A DNA stretch of 64,000 nucleotides from Neptuniibacter sp. CAU 1671 (GTDB lineage: Bacteria > Pseudomonadota > Gammaproteobacteria > Pseudomonadales > Balneatricaceae): positions 682,001-746,000 of the forward strand of contig NZ_JARHUE010000001.1 of assembly GCF_029222905.1 (NCBI RefSeq), given 5' to 3'. This document shows, piece after piece, positions 37,891 through 49,400 of this stretch. Both the position numbers and the translations under genes were made by a program. Position 1 is the stretch's first letter; every line of letters begins with the position of its first letter. The notes under the pieces were generated by a model. That model did not search any database, had not been told where the DNA came from, and saw only the letters and a program-made list of their open reading frames with translations.

Positions 37891-40104
37891 CTAATTATCG
37901 TTTGCCAGCCAGGCCTCCAACCAACGTTCGGCCTGCTCTGGCCTGCTGTAAAGGAACCCTTGTTGCACAAGTCCACTGTACCGGCTCAGTAAATCCGCAT
38001 GGCGTTCAGTTTCAACACCTTCAGCGACCACACGCAGATTCAGCAATGAGGCGATGTTATAAACCAGCTCAACCAGTTGTGCATCGTTAATATCATCCGG
38101 CGCATCCAGCACAAAGGCTTTATCCAGTTTAACCTCGGAGATAGGCAATTTTTTCAGATAGGAAAGCGAAGAGTAACCGGTGCCAAAATCATCTATCGAA
38201 AAGCTGACGCCACTCTCTTTGAGTGCTTCCATTTTTGCAATCCCCCGGTCTACATCGCTGATCATCGAGCTTTCCGTCAGCTCGAAGGTCAGACACTTGG
38301 CCGCATCGGGATGATCGGTCAGCAGAGCCTTTATATCTTCGACAAAGTGGGACTGGTTGAAATGCAACGTACTGATGTTGACCGAGACCTGTAGGGTTTT
38401 GCCCTGTGCCAGAATCCCATCCAGCAGCAACAGCACGCGTTTAAGCATCCAGCGATCCAGATCAACAATCAGGAATGAGCTTTCCGCCAGAGGAATAAAA
38501 TGATCCGGCGGCACCAGCCCGCGTTCCGGGTGCAGCCAGCGTACCAGGCTTTCAACACCGACCACATTGCCAGCATGATCCACCTGACTCTGGAAATAGA
38601 CCTGCATCTGGTCCTGATCAATGGCAACCGCCAGCTCCCGTTCAAGGTCAAAATTGTACTGACTGACGGTGCCCATATTGTCATCGTAATAGATATACCC
38701 TTCGTGCTCACGCTGACTGGCGCTTTGCTGGGCAATCACCGCCTGCTGAATAATCGCGGGGGCAGCGAGGGCATGGTGCAGCTGGAACACGTTAATTCCG
38801 GAGATACAGCTGAAGGTGACCCCGCCACTGTCCTGTGGCTCGAGTGAACCCTCCATCATCCGCTGCAGCGCTTTGCAGAACTGTTCAGCCGCACGTATGG
38901 CGGCTTTACGCTCTGCATAGGAACCCAGTAACACCACAAACTCATCACTGGCGCCTGACATCCGCGACAGGGTTTCCGCATCCGTGGTGATGGATTCAAC
39001 CCGGTTGGCAAACTCTTTGATAAACTGATCCAGCTTCAGCAAACCATGGAACTGGCTGAGCCGTTTGTAGTTGTCGATGCTGATCACAACCACCGCACTG
39101 AACAGCCCCTGAGAATGAGGGTTAGTCAGCAGGGTTTCCAGCCGGTTCTGCAGCAGTTTCTGGTTAGGCAGACCGGTCAGGGGGTCATACCAGGTCAGAA
39201 AGTGAATCTGATTTTCCTGTGCCTTGATGGAGCTGATATCACTGAACACCATCAGGTAATGGGTGACTTCGCCATCCTCATTTTTGATGCTCGATACCGT
39301 GCGCATTTCGGGATAACTTTCACCGTTTTTGCGCCGACTGTAGAGTTCACCATGCCAGTGCCCTTCATGGGACAGCGCACTCTCCACTTCCTGCATAAAA
39401 CTGATGCCACTGAAACCTGAATGCAGCAAATCCGGGCTATGGCCTAAGGTTTCTGCCTCGCTGTAACCCGTGATGCGGGTAAACGCTTTATTGACTGCAC
39501 AGATCTTGTATTCGGTATCGGTGATCACAATCCCTTCAGACGCTTCCAAAAAGACATGTGACAACAGATTCTTTTCCGACAGGGCCTCTTCCAGCGCCTT
39601 GTTCTGCTCCGTCACCACCTCACGCACACTTTCCAGCTCACGGATTTTCTCGCGTAGATAGCGACTAAGGTGTTCAAGCCGGGTGATCAGGTGCGAGTTT
39701 TCAAGGTGCACCCTCAAACGGGCTTTGGTGACTGGAATCTGGATTGGTTTATAGATGTAATCGATGGCGCCCAGATTAAAACCGGACTCTTCAGACACCG
39801 GATCGGTCATTGCCGTGATAAAGATCACCGGTACCAGCGCCATCTCCGGACGCTGCTTGATACGACGGCAGAGTTCAAAGCCATCCATACCCGGCATCAT
39901 CACATCCAGCAGAATCAGATCCGGGCGGATCTCATCCAGCAGCTTCAGCGCATTCTCACCACTGGTGGCAATGCGAATGTCGTAATCCTCTTTCAGCGCT
40001 TCAACCAGCAGACGCAGGTTGACAGGCTCATCATCCACCAACAAAACGGTCGCCTGTGGCGCACCCGCTTCACGTGCTGGCATATTCGAAATCAGGTCAG
40101 TCAA
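37891..40104 (-). CDS. REC-PAS-GGDEF(degenerate)-EAL response regulator
   Basis: A 737-residue cytoplasmic protein: receiver (about 18-130, LLVDDEP, LLDVMMPG), coiled linker, PAS (about 190-310), GGDEF-like domain (about 315-480) and EAL domain (about 490-730). The cyclase motif is ASDEF instead of GGDEF, so synthesis activity is unlikely. The EAL domain keeps its Glu in ESLVRW, ELTES, IDDFGTGYSSL, KLDKAF and AEGVET, so it should be a phosphodiesterase. The start is TTG with GGGAGA about six bases upstream; the next ATG is seven codons on. The hybrid kinase gene lies 101 bp upstream on the same strand and is the probable phosphodonor. Confidence 0.92.
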   Translation of the reverse strand: MTDLISNMPAREAGAPQATVLLVDDEPVNLRLLVEALKEDYDIRIATSGENALKLLDEIRPDLILLDVMMPGMDGFELCRRIKQRPEMALVPVIFITAMTDPVSEESGFNLGAIDYIYKPIQIPVTKARLRVHLENSHLITRLEHLSRYLREKIRELESVREVVTEQNKALEEALSEKNLLSHVFLEASEGIVITDTEYKICAVNKAFTRITGYSEAETLGHSPDLLHSGFSGISFMQEVESALSHEGHWHGELYSRRKNGESYPEMRTVSSIKNEDGEVTHYLMVFSDISSIKAQENQIHFLTWYDPLTGLPNQKLLQNRLETLLTNPHSQGLFSAVVVISIDNYKRLSQFHGLLKLDQFIKEFANRVESITTDAETLSRMSGASDEFVVLLGSYAERKAAIRAAEQFCKALQRMMEGSLEPQDSGGVTFSCISGINVFQLHHALAAPAIIQQAVIAQQSASQREHEGYIYYDDNMGTVSQYNFDLERELAVAIDQDQMQVYFQSQVDHAGNVVGVESLVRWLHPERGLVPPDHFIPLAESSFLIVDLDRWMLKRVLLLLDGILAQGKTLQVSVNISTLHFNQSHFVEDIKALLTDHPDAAKCLTFELTESSMISDVDRGIAKMEALKESGVSFSIDDFGTGYSSLSYLKKLPISEVKLDKAFVLDAPDDINDAQLVELVYNIASLLNLRVVAEGVETERHADLLSRYSGLVQQGFLYSRPEQAERWLEAWLANDN

Positions 40105-40205
40105 AAGATTCTCCCGGCTATAGCAGTCGGTTACTGGGCATACAGCATCGTGCAGTATAGATCAGTGCTTCAAATCGCCACTGATCCCAATTTAATATCA
40201 ACGTG

Positions 40206-43200
40206 TTACACGCTGTCTTCTTGAGCAACCAAGGCTTCGAAATATTCTCTGGCTTTTACAAAATCGAACTGTTCCAGGGCGAGGTAAAAACGCGTCAACT
40301 GGACAGGGTCGGCCGGTTGCGGCAATTGCTGCAACACGGATTTAACCCGTTCAAGCGGGATATAACGCTGTTTCAGCAGACCTTCATGGATCTCCTCAAG
40401 TGCCTGCTGCAAAGCCATATCATCCAGCAGTTCACCGGATTCCTCCCTGACCTGTTCAGGCGTGGAAACTGCAGCAATATCCTCTATAAAACGCCGCAAC
40501 AAGCGACATGTGGTTTCAGGTGCGGGTTCAGAGCCCGAATCCGCCTGCTGTTGCAATGACTTGGCCACGGCAGCCAGTTCGAAGGCTGCCGCATTAGATG
40601 CCGCACCTTTGAGTTTATGAGCAAGCTCTGAAACCTTAGCCCAGTCGCGGGCTTCAAGCGCTGCCTGTACCTCGGTTTCCCATCCGGAAAACTCAGCAAC
40701 AAAGGCCTGCAGACAGTCATAAAATAGTTGTGGGCGTAATAAAAAATGTTCCGGCAGATCTTCCAGTTCCATCCCACGCGGTAACTGATCTGCCGAAAGC
40801 TGCAGCCCTGATCCCGGCGCAACTGCAGCCGTTAAGCTCGTTGCTGCGTCGGTTTTAGCCGGTATCTGTTCTACCAGTTTCTCGGCCAGCTCCAGAATGT
40901 TCACTGGTTTGGCAATATGGGCATTCATGCCCGCATCCAACGCTTTTTGTACATCCTGTTCAAAGGCAGCAGCGGTCATTGCAATAATCGGTAATTGGTA
41001 GCCTTGCTCAAGCTGACGAATCGAAAGACTGGCCGCCAGTCCGTTCATCACCGGCATATGGAAGTCCATCAGCACCGCATCGAAGGTTTCCTGTTTCACC
41101 CTCTCAACCGCCTCTGCGCCGTTTTCGACCACCACCGCTTTCATCCCCAGTTTTTCCAGGAAATCCACCGCAATCAACTGGTTGGTCAGGACATCTTCGG
41201 CCACCAGAATGCGGCTGCCTTTTATCGGCCTGGAGATGGAGACCGCCCGATCCAGATCGCTGACACCGGTAGCTAGAAGACTGCCAGAGCGTTTGTTACT
41301 GATCGCATCAAACAGGCGGGATGGGGTTAAGGGTTTACACAACGCAATCGGTTTGAACTTTTCCAGGATCGCCGTTGGAATTACGTAGGTAGGATCATCC
41401 ACCAGCAACAGAATGTTGGACATAAACGCCGGACTGGTGCTGTTCTCCCAGAATTCACAGACCTGTTGAAGTTCGGCCACAATGCCCGCCTGGCTCAAAT
41501 CCGCGATCAGCAGTTCACAATCCTTCAGTTCTCCGGCACTGGCGGCCTGTTGAGCAACTTCGAACTGATCGAAGATACGCAGATGTTTACGCCAGGCAGT
41601 GAAATATTCGCCGATCATCTCCCGGGTGTGCTGATCACTACTGGAGAGCAGCACGGTATGATATTGGATCGCCCGATCTGAATACTGTTTGGCACCGGGC
41701 TGCAGTGGCAGATCAATTTCAAAGGAAAACTCAGAACCCACATCCAGCTCACTGCGGATTTCAAGCTGCGAATCCATCAGATGCAGGATGCCGTTAACAA
41801 TGCTCAGCCCCAAACCGGTACCCCCATACTGACGGGTCGTGGACATATCGGCCTGAGTAAAGGGCTGGGTAATTTTTTCAATCTGTTCCGGCAATAAACC
41901 GATGCCGCTGTCCTGCACCGTGAAACGCAACCGGCATAACTTGCTATTGGCGTTAACGGTTGCCACTTTAACCTTCACGCTTCCCCGTGAGGTGAACTTG
42001 ATCGCATTACTGACCAGGTTATTCAACACCTGACCCAGACGCATCGAATCACCCGTTAACTGACAGTAAACATTAGGTTTTACATCCATCAGCAGATCGA
42101 TGCTCTTAACCGCTGCCACCACGTTGAACAGGTCTACCGTGCCATGCAGCACCTCATCCAGTTCAAACGGCACAGCATGCAGGGTCATTTTGCCCGCTTC
42201 GAGTTTGGAAAAATCCAGTATATCGTTCAGGATATCAAGCAATGAACGTGCAGCCGTATGGGCCGACTGCAGGCAGTGTTGCTGGCGCGAATCCAACTGG
42301 GTGTCCTGCATCAGGGTCAGCATACCCAGCACTGCATTCATCGGCGTGCGGATCTCATGGCTCATATTGGCAAGGAACTGGCTTTTCGCCTGCGCGGCGT
42401 ATTCTGCATCCTCTTTTGCCCGCAGCAGCTCCTGCTCTGCTTTTTTACGGTGGGTGATATCGTTATTGAGGCCAATCATCCGGATAATATGATCGTCTCC
42501 ATCGCGCAACATCGCCGCTGCAGCTTCAATATAACGAACCTGACCGTTGGGTCTGACAATTCTGAATTCCGATGTCCAGTCCCGCTCTTCATCAACAGCT
42601 TTTTGCAACTGTTGCTCAGCCCGCTGGCGATCTTCAGGATGCAGGTGATCGCTCCAGTCCGTATATTCACCGCGAAATTCATTCCGGGTCATACCATAGA
42701 TGGACAACATGGCGTCATCCCAGATCAGCTCACCCGACACCACATCCCAGTCCCAGACCCCAAAGCTCATGGACTGGGTTGCCAGCGTCATACGCTTCTC
42801 TGATTGCTGCAAAGCCAGCAGCATTTTTTTCTGTTCGGTCACATCACGGATACTGATCACGCTGAACGCACCGGTATCAATGTCGGCATATCCAAGCTCC
42901 ACCGATACATCCCGTTCTGAGCCATCCGCCAGCAGTGCGATCACACGGCGATCAGGTGCCATAGAACGGCGCCCCGGATCTTTGAAAAACATATTCCGCT
43001 GACCTACATGATCCGCTCTGAAACGTTCAGGTATCAGGCTTTCAATCCGCATGCCCAGCAGCGCATCGCCATAACCAAAATAGTCAATGGCGGTTTTATT
43101 GGCTTTTATAATGGTACCGCTGGTATCCACCGCCAACACGGAATCCGGCGTGGTTTGCAACAGGGTATCAGTCTCTTTGCGGGCGATTTCAAGACGCTCA

Positions 43201-43844
43201 TTGCTGCGGGCAACGCGCAACAGGTTTTTAACAAAAAACAGACTGACCAGGATGATCGGGAATAATATCAGAGCACCGAAGACCAGCTGCCGCTTGATGT
43301 TGTTCAGCTGTTTCTCTGAGGCCGCACGGACCCGGTCATGCCGGTCATTAAACATCTGCAGCAGGGCACTACGCGCAGCAATTGCCGGCCGGTCGTCAAT
43401 TTTGACCCGGGCATCCAGTTCAGCAGTGGTCATGCCCTGGTCTACCAGTCGCTGCATCAGCCGGTAATTCTCGATGTACTGATTAATGGTGTAGGCAAAG
43501 GTATCGAGCGCCGCCTTCTCTGCATCACCCTCAATCAGATTCCGCAGCCGAGCCTCAGCTGCTTTGATTTCTGGGACATAGGCTTCAATACGTTCGAAGT
43601 AGCGACGGTCCTGACGCAAGACGAGATTTTTAAAATCGTGGATAAGGGCGCCGTAGCCGATCAGCTCAATATAATCAGCATAAGCTTCGTAAGTATGCTG
43701 CATACGGATATCATTAATCCGCCACTGCCGGTCAAACTCAGTATAGTTTTGGTATGCAAAGATCCCCCACAACACCGCTGAGACCAACATCGCTACCACC
43801 GCCAGGGTGATCACGCCAACATTTAACTTTTGTTGCCTGTACAT
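40206..43844 (-). CDS. Hybrid sensor histidine kinase (PAS-PAS-HK-REC-HPt)
   Basis: A 1212-residue membrane kinase. Helices at about 10-30 and 190-210 enclose a helical periplasmic sensor rich in charged residues. Then PAS (about 225-345), PAS/PAC (about 350-470), HisKA with NMSHEIRTP, HATPase (DSGIGL, GGTGLGLS), a poorly conserved receiver-like segment (about 725-860), a canonical receiver (LVAEDV, LMDFHMPV, AKPV) and HPt (LAHKLKGAASN). All relay residues except those of the first receiver are clear. It probably signals to the REC-PAS-GGDEF-EAL protein downstream. Ligand unknown. Confidence 0.93.
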   Translation of the reverse strand: MYRQQKLNVGVITLAVVAMLVSAVLWGIFAYQNYTEFDRQWRINDIRMQHTYEAYADYIELIGYGALIHDFKNLVLRQDRRYFERIEAYVPEIKAAEARLRNLIEGDAEKAALDTFAYTINQYIENYRLMQRLVDQGMTTAELDARVKIDDRPAIAARSALLQMFNDRHDRVRAASEKQLNNIKRQLVFGALILFPIILVSLFFVKNLLRVARSNERLEIARKETDTLLQTTPDSVLAVDTSGTIIKANKTAIDYFGYGDALLGMRIESLIPERFRADHVGQRNMFFKDPGRRSMAPDRRVIALLADGSERDVSVELGYADIDTGAFSVISIRDVTEQKKMLLALQQSEKRMTLATQSMSFGVWDWDVVSGELIWDDAMLSIYGMTRNEFRGEYTDWSDHLHPEDRQRAEQQLQKAVDEERDWTSEFRIVRPNGQVRYIEAAAAMLRDGDDHIIRMIGLNNDITHRKKAEQELLRAKEDAEYAAQAKSQFLANMSHEIRTPMNAVLGMLTLMQDTQLDSRQQHCLQSAHTAARSLLDILNDILDFSKLEAGKMTLHAVPFELDEVLHGTVDLFNVVAAVKSIDLLMDVKPNVYCQLTGDSMRLGQVLNNLVSNAIKFTSRGSVKVKVATVNANSKLCRLRFTVQDSGIGLLPEQIEKITQPFTQADMSTTRQYGGTGLGLSIVNGILHLMDSQLEIRSELDVGSEFSFEIDLPLQPGAKQYSDRAIQYHTVLLSSSDQHTREMIGEYFTAWRKHLRIFDQFEVAQQAASAGELKDCELLIADLSQAGIVAELQQVCEFWENSTSPAFMSNILLLVDDPTYVIPTAILEKFKPIALCKPLTPSRLFDAISNKRSGSLLATGVSDLDRAVSISRPIKGSRILVAEDVLTNQLIAVDFLEKLGMKAVVVENGAEAVERVKQETFDAVLMDFHMPVMNGLAASLSIRQLEQGYQLPIIAMTAAAFEQDVQKALDAGMNAHIAKPVNILELAEKLVEQIPAKTDAATSLTAAVAPGSGLQLSADQLPRGMELEDLPEHFLLRPQLFYDCLQAFVAEFSGWETEVQAALEARDWAKVSELAHKLKGAASNAAAFELAAVAKSLQQQADSGSEPAPETTCRLLRRFIEDIAAVSTPEQVREESGELLDDMALQQALEEIHEGLLKQRYIPLERVKSVLQQLPQPADPVQLTRFYLALEQFDFVKAREYFEALVAQEDSV

Positions 43845-43942
43845 ACATGGCCCTTTGGCATACCTGTCGAATCAGTCTAGACATTACCATAGAGCTTTTC
43901 CAGAACTAACAACTACCTGAAATATGGCGATTTTATGTCTAT

Positions 43943-46261
43943 TCAGGAATTCAATCGGCCACTAAACTCATTTCTGCATGGCGGGGCATTGAGGTAGGTT
44001 TTCAATTCGGATGCTGGCACCGGACGACTGTAGAAAAACCCCTGTACAAGGTCACAACCCAGCCGTTGCAGCAACTGTTCCTGTAACTCGGTTTCTACCC
44101 CTTCTGCCAGTACTTTAATGCCCAGGGCTCGGGCCATGACCACGGTCGCATTGACCAGCGCACAGTCACCGCTGTCTTCCGTCATATCCTGAATAAAACT
44201 GCGGTCAATTTTCAGCAGATCAAAGGGGTAGTTACGCAGGTAACTCAGAGAGGAGTAACCTACGCCAAAATCATCCAGCGCCAGACTGATGCCTTTCTGG
44301 TGCAGGGTATTCAGCACACTCAGGGTCAGTTTATCCGCGGTCATCAATACCCCTTCGGTGATTTCCAGCTCCAGTCGCCGGGGATCAATATGGCATAACT
44401 GCAATGCATCCTGAATAAACTCCACCAGGTGCTCATCGCGGAACTGACGTGGTGACAGGTTGATCGCCAGGCGGAAGTCTGCGGCAGCGGTCAGCCAGTC
44501 CTGCAAACTGCTCAAGCTTTCCTTAATAACAAAACGACCCAGCGCCACTATCTGACCGGTCTGCTCTGCCACACTGATAAATTCATCAGGTCGCACCGGA
44601 CCAAGCAACGGTGAATCCCAGCGCAGTAACGCTTCAACGCCCTGTACCTGAGTCGTTTTCAGGTTGATCTGAGGCTGGAAAACGACATAAATTTCGCCAC
44701 GTTCGATGGCCCCGCCCAACAGTTCCTCAATCTGCAACCGCCGCGCCACCTCAAGATTCATACGCGATTCAAAGAACGCAAATCGGTCTCGTCCCTTTTC
44801 CTTGGCAACATACATGGCTGAGTCTGCGTTTTTAAGCAGTTCGCTGGGTGTCTGTCCGTCATCCGGATAGAGTGCTACCCCAACACTGGCGGTAAGGCTA
44901 ATAGCGCGCCCATCCAGATTAAAAGGTTCCTGAAAACCCTGCAGGATATGTGACGCAATAACCGGTACTCCATCTGCGCTGTTCATGCGGTTAGCCAGCA
45001 CAATAAATTCATCACCACCCAGACGACCCACGGTATCGCCAGCCCGCACCGCCGCTCGGAGTCGGCTAGCCGCTTCACGCAGGGCCTTATCACCTACATC
45101 ATGCCCCATGGAGTCGTTGATCTTTTTAAAGTCATCCATATCCAGAAACAGTACGGCAATCTGCTCCTGAGTACGTTCTCCCTCTTTAATCATCTGCTGC
45201 AGACGATCCAGCACCAGCATCCGGTTGGGCAATCCAGTCAGCTCATCATAATGCGCCTGAAACCAGAGTCGGTCCTCCTGCCGTTTGCGCAACGTGATAT
45301 CTTCCATCACCGCCAGGTAATGTGTCAGGGTGCCGTCATCATCCTGGACCGGTGAGACAATCAGATACTCCCAGACCACTGCTCCTTCCCGGCTCTGACT
45401 ACTAATCTCACCTGACCAGGATTGACCCGCTGAGACCGCGTCCTGAATGGGTTCTGCAATATCGCCATTGTCGTCAAACATAAACGCCGGGGTGTCCCCC
45501 AGAATCAGCTCCGGATCGTAGCCTGACTGGCGAGTGTATGCAGAGTTCACATAGGTCACCCGACAGTTGCTGTCCATTAGAATCACCGCCACCGGACTCT
45601 GTTCCAGTGCCTCTTTGAGCAGTCTGACCTCCTGCTCATTCTGACGCCTGAGGGTAATATCCCGGCCCACACCTAACACGCCTATCAGCTTACCTTTACT
45701 GTCGACCATCGGAGTTTTAATGGTTTCAACCAGCTCAGTGTGGCCATCATCGACGTAGGTCAGTTCCTCTTCATTGGCACAGGGCCCGCCGGCTGCCATG
45801 GCTGCCAGATCGTTGGCGCGAAAAAAATCACTCAGCTCAGAATCGACAAAGTCATAATCCGTGCGACCGACAATTTGATGCTCCTGAGCACCAAAAAACC
45901 GCTCAAACTTGCGGTTACAGCTGAGGTAGACACCCTCTTTATCCTTGAGCCAGACCAGATCCGGCAGGGTATCCACCAACGTGCGCAGGTGTGATTCTTT
46001 TTCCCGCAATATTTTGGCGTAACGGTTAACCAGCGCAAAAATCAGCACGGCGGAGATCAGGACAAACAGCAGCCCTTTGATGGTCTGAATATAGGAGAGC
46101 AGGCTCACATCTCTGACGATATATTCCAGCGCCGAATCTGACGCCACAATCCAGGAGACCGCAAACACAAAATAAAAAAACGCCACCTTGGCCGCCACGT
46201 TTAACTCTGCAGTGAAAAAAACAGCGCGGGGCTGGTGTAGCGCTTTATTCTTGTTATCCAT
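43943..46261 (-). CDS. PAS-PAS-GGDEF-EAL membrane c-di-GMP protein
   Basis: A 772-residue inner-membrane protein: two N-terminal helices (about 22-40 and 55-80), two PAS domains (about 95-215 and 215-335), GGDEF (about 340-500) and EAL (about 510-760). The cyclase motif is intact (RLGGDEF), and EALLRW, EITEG, LDDFGVGYSSL, KIDRSF and AEGVET are present, so it may be bifunctional. The ribosome-binding site is weak. It stands next to the hybrid kinase gene on the same strand, 98 bp upstream of it, but is probably independently transcribed. Confidence 0.92.
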   Translation of the reverse strand: MDNKNKALHQPRAVFFTAELNVAAKVAFFYFVFAVSWIVASDSALEYIVRDVSLLSYIQTIKGLLFVLISAVLIFALVNRYAKILREKESHLRTLVDTLPDLVWLKDKEGVYLSCNRKFERFFGAQEHQIVGRTDYDFVDSELSDFFRANDLAAMAAGGPCANEEELTYVDDGHTELVETIKTPMVDSKGKLIGVLGVGRDITLRRQNEQEVRLLKEALEQSPVAVILMDSNCRVTYVNSAYTRQSGYDPELILGDTPAFMFDDNGDIAEPIQDAVSAGQSWSGEISSQSREGAVVWEYLIVSPVQDDDGTLTHYLAVMEDITLRKRQEDRLWFQAHYDELTGLPNRMLVLDRLQQMIKEGERTQEQIAVLFLDMDDFKKINDSMGHDVGDKALREAASRLRAAVRAGDTVGRLGGDEFIVLANRMNSADGVPVIASHILQGFQEPFNLDGRAISLTASVGVALYPDDGQTPSELLKNADSAMYVAKEKGRDRFAFFESRMNLEVARRLQIEELLGGAIERGEIYVVFQPQINLKTTQVQGVEALLRWDSPLLGPVRPDEFISVAEQTGQIVALGRFVIKESLSSLQDWLTAAADFRLAINLSPRQFRDEHLVEFIQDALQLCHIDPRRLELEITEGVLMTADKLTLSVLNTLHQKGISLALDDFGVGYSSLSYLRNYPFDLLKIDRSFIQDMTEDSGDCALVNATVVMARALGIKVLAEGVETELQEQLLQRLGCDLVQGFFYSRPVPASELKTYLNAPPCRNEFSGRLNS

Positions 46262-46400
46262 TAAATAACTCTGAGAACGTGAGACCGGGTATATCTGAGT
46301 TTAGACCCGTGGGCATAGTTTAAACCTTAACCAGTATGCAATTTTCAAACACTGCGCCAAATCAATACAGAACCAGTATCAAACGCTCGTTTATCAAAAC

Positions 46401-46425
46401 AAATAAAACCGGGCCTTACGGTCCG
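46401..46425 (-). terminator. Terminator after the MFS-acyltransferase-ligase gene
   Basis: Read on the minus strand, CGGACC, loop GTAA, GGCCCG, then GGTTTTATTTG. The stem has one A-C mismatch and is followed by a T-rich tract, about 50 bp past the stop at 46476. Confidence 0.6.
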
Positions 46426-46475
46426 ATTGCTTTAGACCATTAGATCAAAAAGTCACAATTTCAAACAAAAATAAT

Positions 46476-49400
46476 CTATCCAATCTGCTCAATCACCGCC
46501 TGACGCGCAGCACTGAAATCCGGTTTACCGCTGCCAAGGTAGGGCACAGTATCCGTAAGCAGAATCTGGGCGGGCAACATCAGCGGAGGCATCCCGCCCT
46601 CTACCAGCCGACTGCGCAGATGCTCAGCATCGGTGTCATCCTCTGCCTGTATCAGGAGCACCACTTTTTCGCCCTTCCGCTCATCAGGCAGGTTGACGGC
46701 TACCAGCGGCCGTTCTGGCTGATCGAGTATCTCCCGGACTTTACGCTCTACCGCACCCAGGCTGATCATCTCGCCACCCAGTTTAGCAAAGCGGCTGTAG
46801 CGGTCGATGATGGTCAGAAATCCATCCTCATCCAGGTGACCTTTATCACCCGATTTGTACCAGCGCAGACCATCCTGCTCGACAATTGCCGCCGCGGTTT
46901 TATCCGGCTGATTCAGATAGCCCAGCATGATCTGAGTACCGCCGATCAGGATCAAACCATCTTCACCCACCGGCAGTTCCTCCAGTGTATCCGGGTCCAC
47001 AATGCGGAAGGTGGAACCCGGCAGCGCCATGCCCACAGTGCCATCGCGGCTGCCGGTTTGCACCGTCAGCGTTTCCGGCACCAGATAATCCGGCAGGTTA
47101 ACGCCGGCCACCGGGGTCGTTTCGGTACAGCCATAACCTTCCAGAATCGGCACTTTAAAGCGTGACTCAAAGGCCTTACGCACCTGCGGGTCCAGCTTTT
47201 CAGCCCCGGCCACTACCGCCCGCAGAGAATTCAGCATCAGTGGATGCAGTTTGCGGTTTCGGGTGTACAACCGCAGGAAAGTGGAGGTGGCACACATCAA
47301 GGTGGCCTGATACCGGGCGACACCTCGGCCAATATTAAAAGCATCCGTCGGATCGGGGTGACAGATCACCTGAATCCCCTCTATCAGCGGCAACATGCAG
47401 GTCACTGTCAGGCCAAAGGCATGGAACAGCGGCAAAGTCGCCATGATCCGCTCTTCATCATGCACGTTGAGCACATCCGCCGTTTGTTTCAGGTTGCCAA
47501 TCATATTGCGGTGACTGAGCAGCACACCCTTGGGGTCTCCTTCACTGCCAGAAGAGAACAGAATCGCAGCCGGGTCTTCCAGATCGACCCGATGACATAA
47601 CCAGGCCACCACCAGCCGTGTCGGCAGCAGTGCAATCAGTGCCAGTGTGCTCAGCGCCTCAGCTTTACCGATGCCCGCCTTGATATCTTCCATAAACAAC
47701 ACAGTTCGGTTGGCAAACAAAGGCTCTACATCAATGCCCCGAGTCGCCAGTTTGCTAACAAACTGACGCGCTGTAACGATGGTTTCGACGTCTGCCTGCT
47801 GCAGGGCCGAAAGCTGACACGCCAATGACGCGGTGAAGTTAATGTTCACCAGCGTTCGACCGGCCATCAAACCCGCCATATTGGCAATGCAACCCGCGCT
47901 GGATGTCGGCATCAGCAGACCCAGATTCTGCCCCGATGTTTTGCGAATACGCCGGGAAAACAAAGCACAGGCGGTAAGCAGACGCCGGTGAGTCAGGGGC
48001 TCACCCTTCACATCGGTAATAGCCCAATCGGTAGGTGCCGCTTTAGCCGTACGCACAAAAGCAGGCGCCAGAGGCTCAAGGGTGCGGGTGTGTTCTTCCC
48101 AGGCGCGAATCGACAATTCAAGCACCTGTTTTTTCACCTCGGCTGCAGTGCTTTCGATCGGCATCGGTTTACCAAAGGCGGCAATCACATCCCGTTTCAG
48201 GCCCGTGGCTCGCAGTGCTTTGAGACGATCACTGGAGCGGGAAAAGCGGCTGCCCCACAACCCGCGGAGATAAAATGGAACCACCACGCCGGTTGCCCCC
48301 TGACAGGCTTTTTCAAAGCCTTTTTTGAACTCGGCCACCTGGCCGGTGTAGCTGATCGCCCCTTCCGGGAACAGGCAGACAACTTTGCCCTGATTGAGCA
48401 ACTCACGCACCTGGTCCAGTGCCGTGCGGCTCTGGCCACCGGAGATTGGAATCACGCCATAACGACGCATAAACCAATTCAAATACCAACGGTTGTAGAT
48501 CTCTTTATCCATCACAAAATGGATATGGCGGGGGCAGGCCATCTGCAGAATCGCCCAGTCCAGCCAGCTGACATGGTTACCCAGCAACAAAGTGCCTTTA
48601 CCGTCCTCCGGCAGATGTTCAAACCCCAGCACCTGCAGGCGATATTTGCGTTTTAGCAGTGACAACACCAGCAGACGGACAAAAGCCTGCGGCACCGTAT
48701 TCAATGCCAGCAGCGTTCCGCCCACCGCAATGATCGCCAGCAGGATCAACAACCAGAGGCTGTCTACGCCCAGATAGGCACACACCACCGTGAGTACCAG
48801 AAAGCTAAACATGGCGATGTTCTGGATAAAGTTGTTACCCGCCAGCACCCGTCCGGTTTCGTTTTCATCCGCATGAAACTGAATCAGGGCATTCAGTGGT
48901 ACATTCATCAGCGCGCCGCTCAGACCAATGCCCAGAAATACCACCCCCTGCAGGGCCATGCTGTCCAGTTGCGGCAGCAAAATCAGGCCGATGGCCACAC
49001 CACCCGCACCTAATGGAATCAAACCCAGATTGATATGATGCCGCGACCAGCGGGCCGCCAGCATCGAGCCGATCATAATGCCGATCCCCGCCAGTGCCAT
49101 AACGCCCTGAATAACAAAGGTATTGTGTTGATCCAGATGGGTTTCTGCAAAGGCCGGATATACCGCCAGCATCACCTGTGAAATCGACCAGAAGATCGAC
49201 AGGCCAATGATGGAGAGCCAGATAGGACGATGGGAAAAAATCAGGCCCAGATTTTTAGACAGGGTTTTACCATGGCGGTAAGCCGGCCAGTCAAACCGGG
49301 TTTGCTCATTCACTTCCTGAGTTTGTGGCAGACGCCAGGCCAGTGCCAGCTCAATCAATGAACCGAAGACCAGCACCCAACCCAGAGGTGCTACCCGTTG

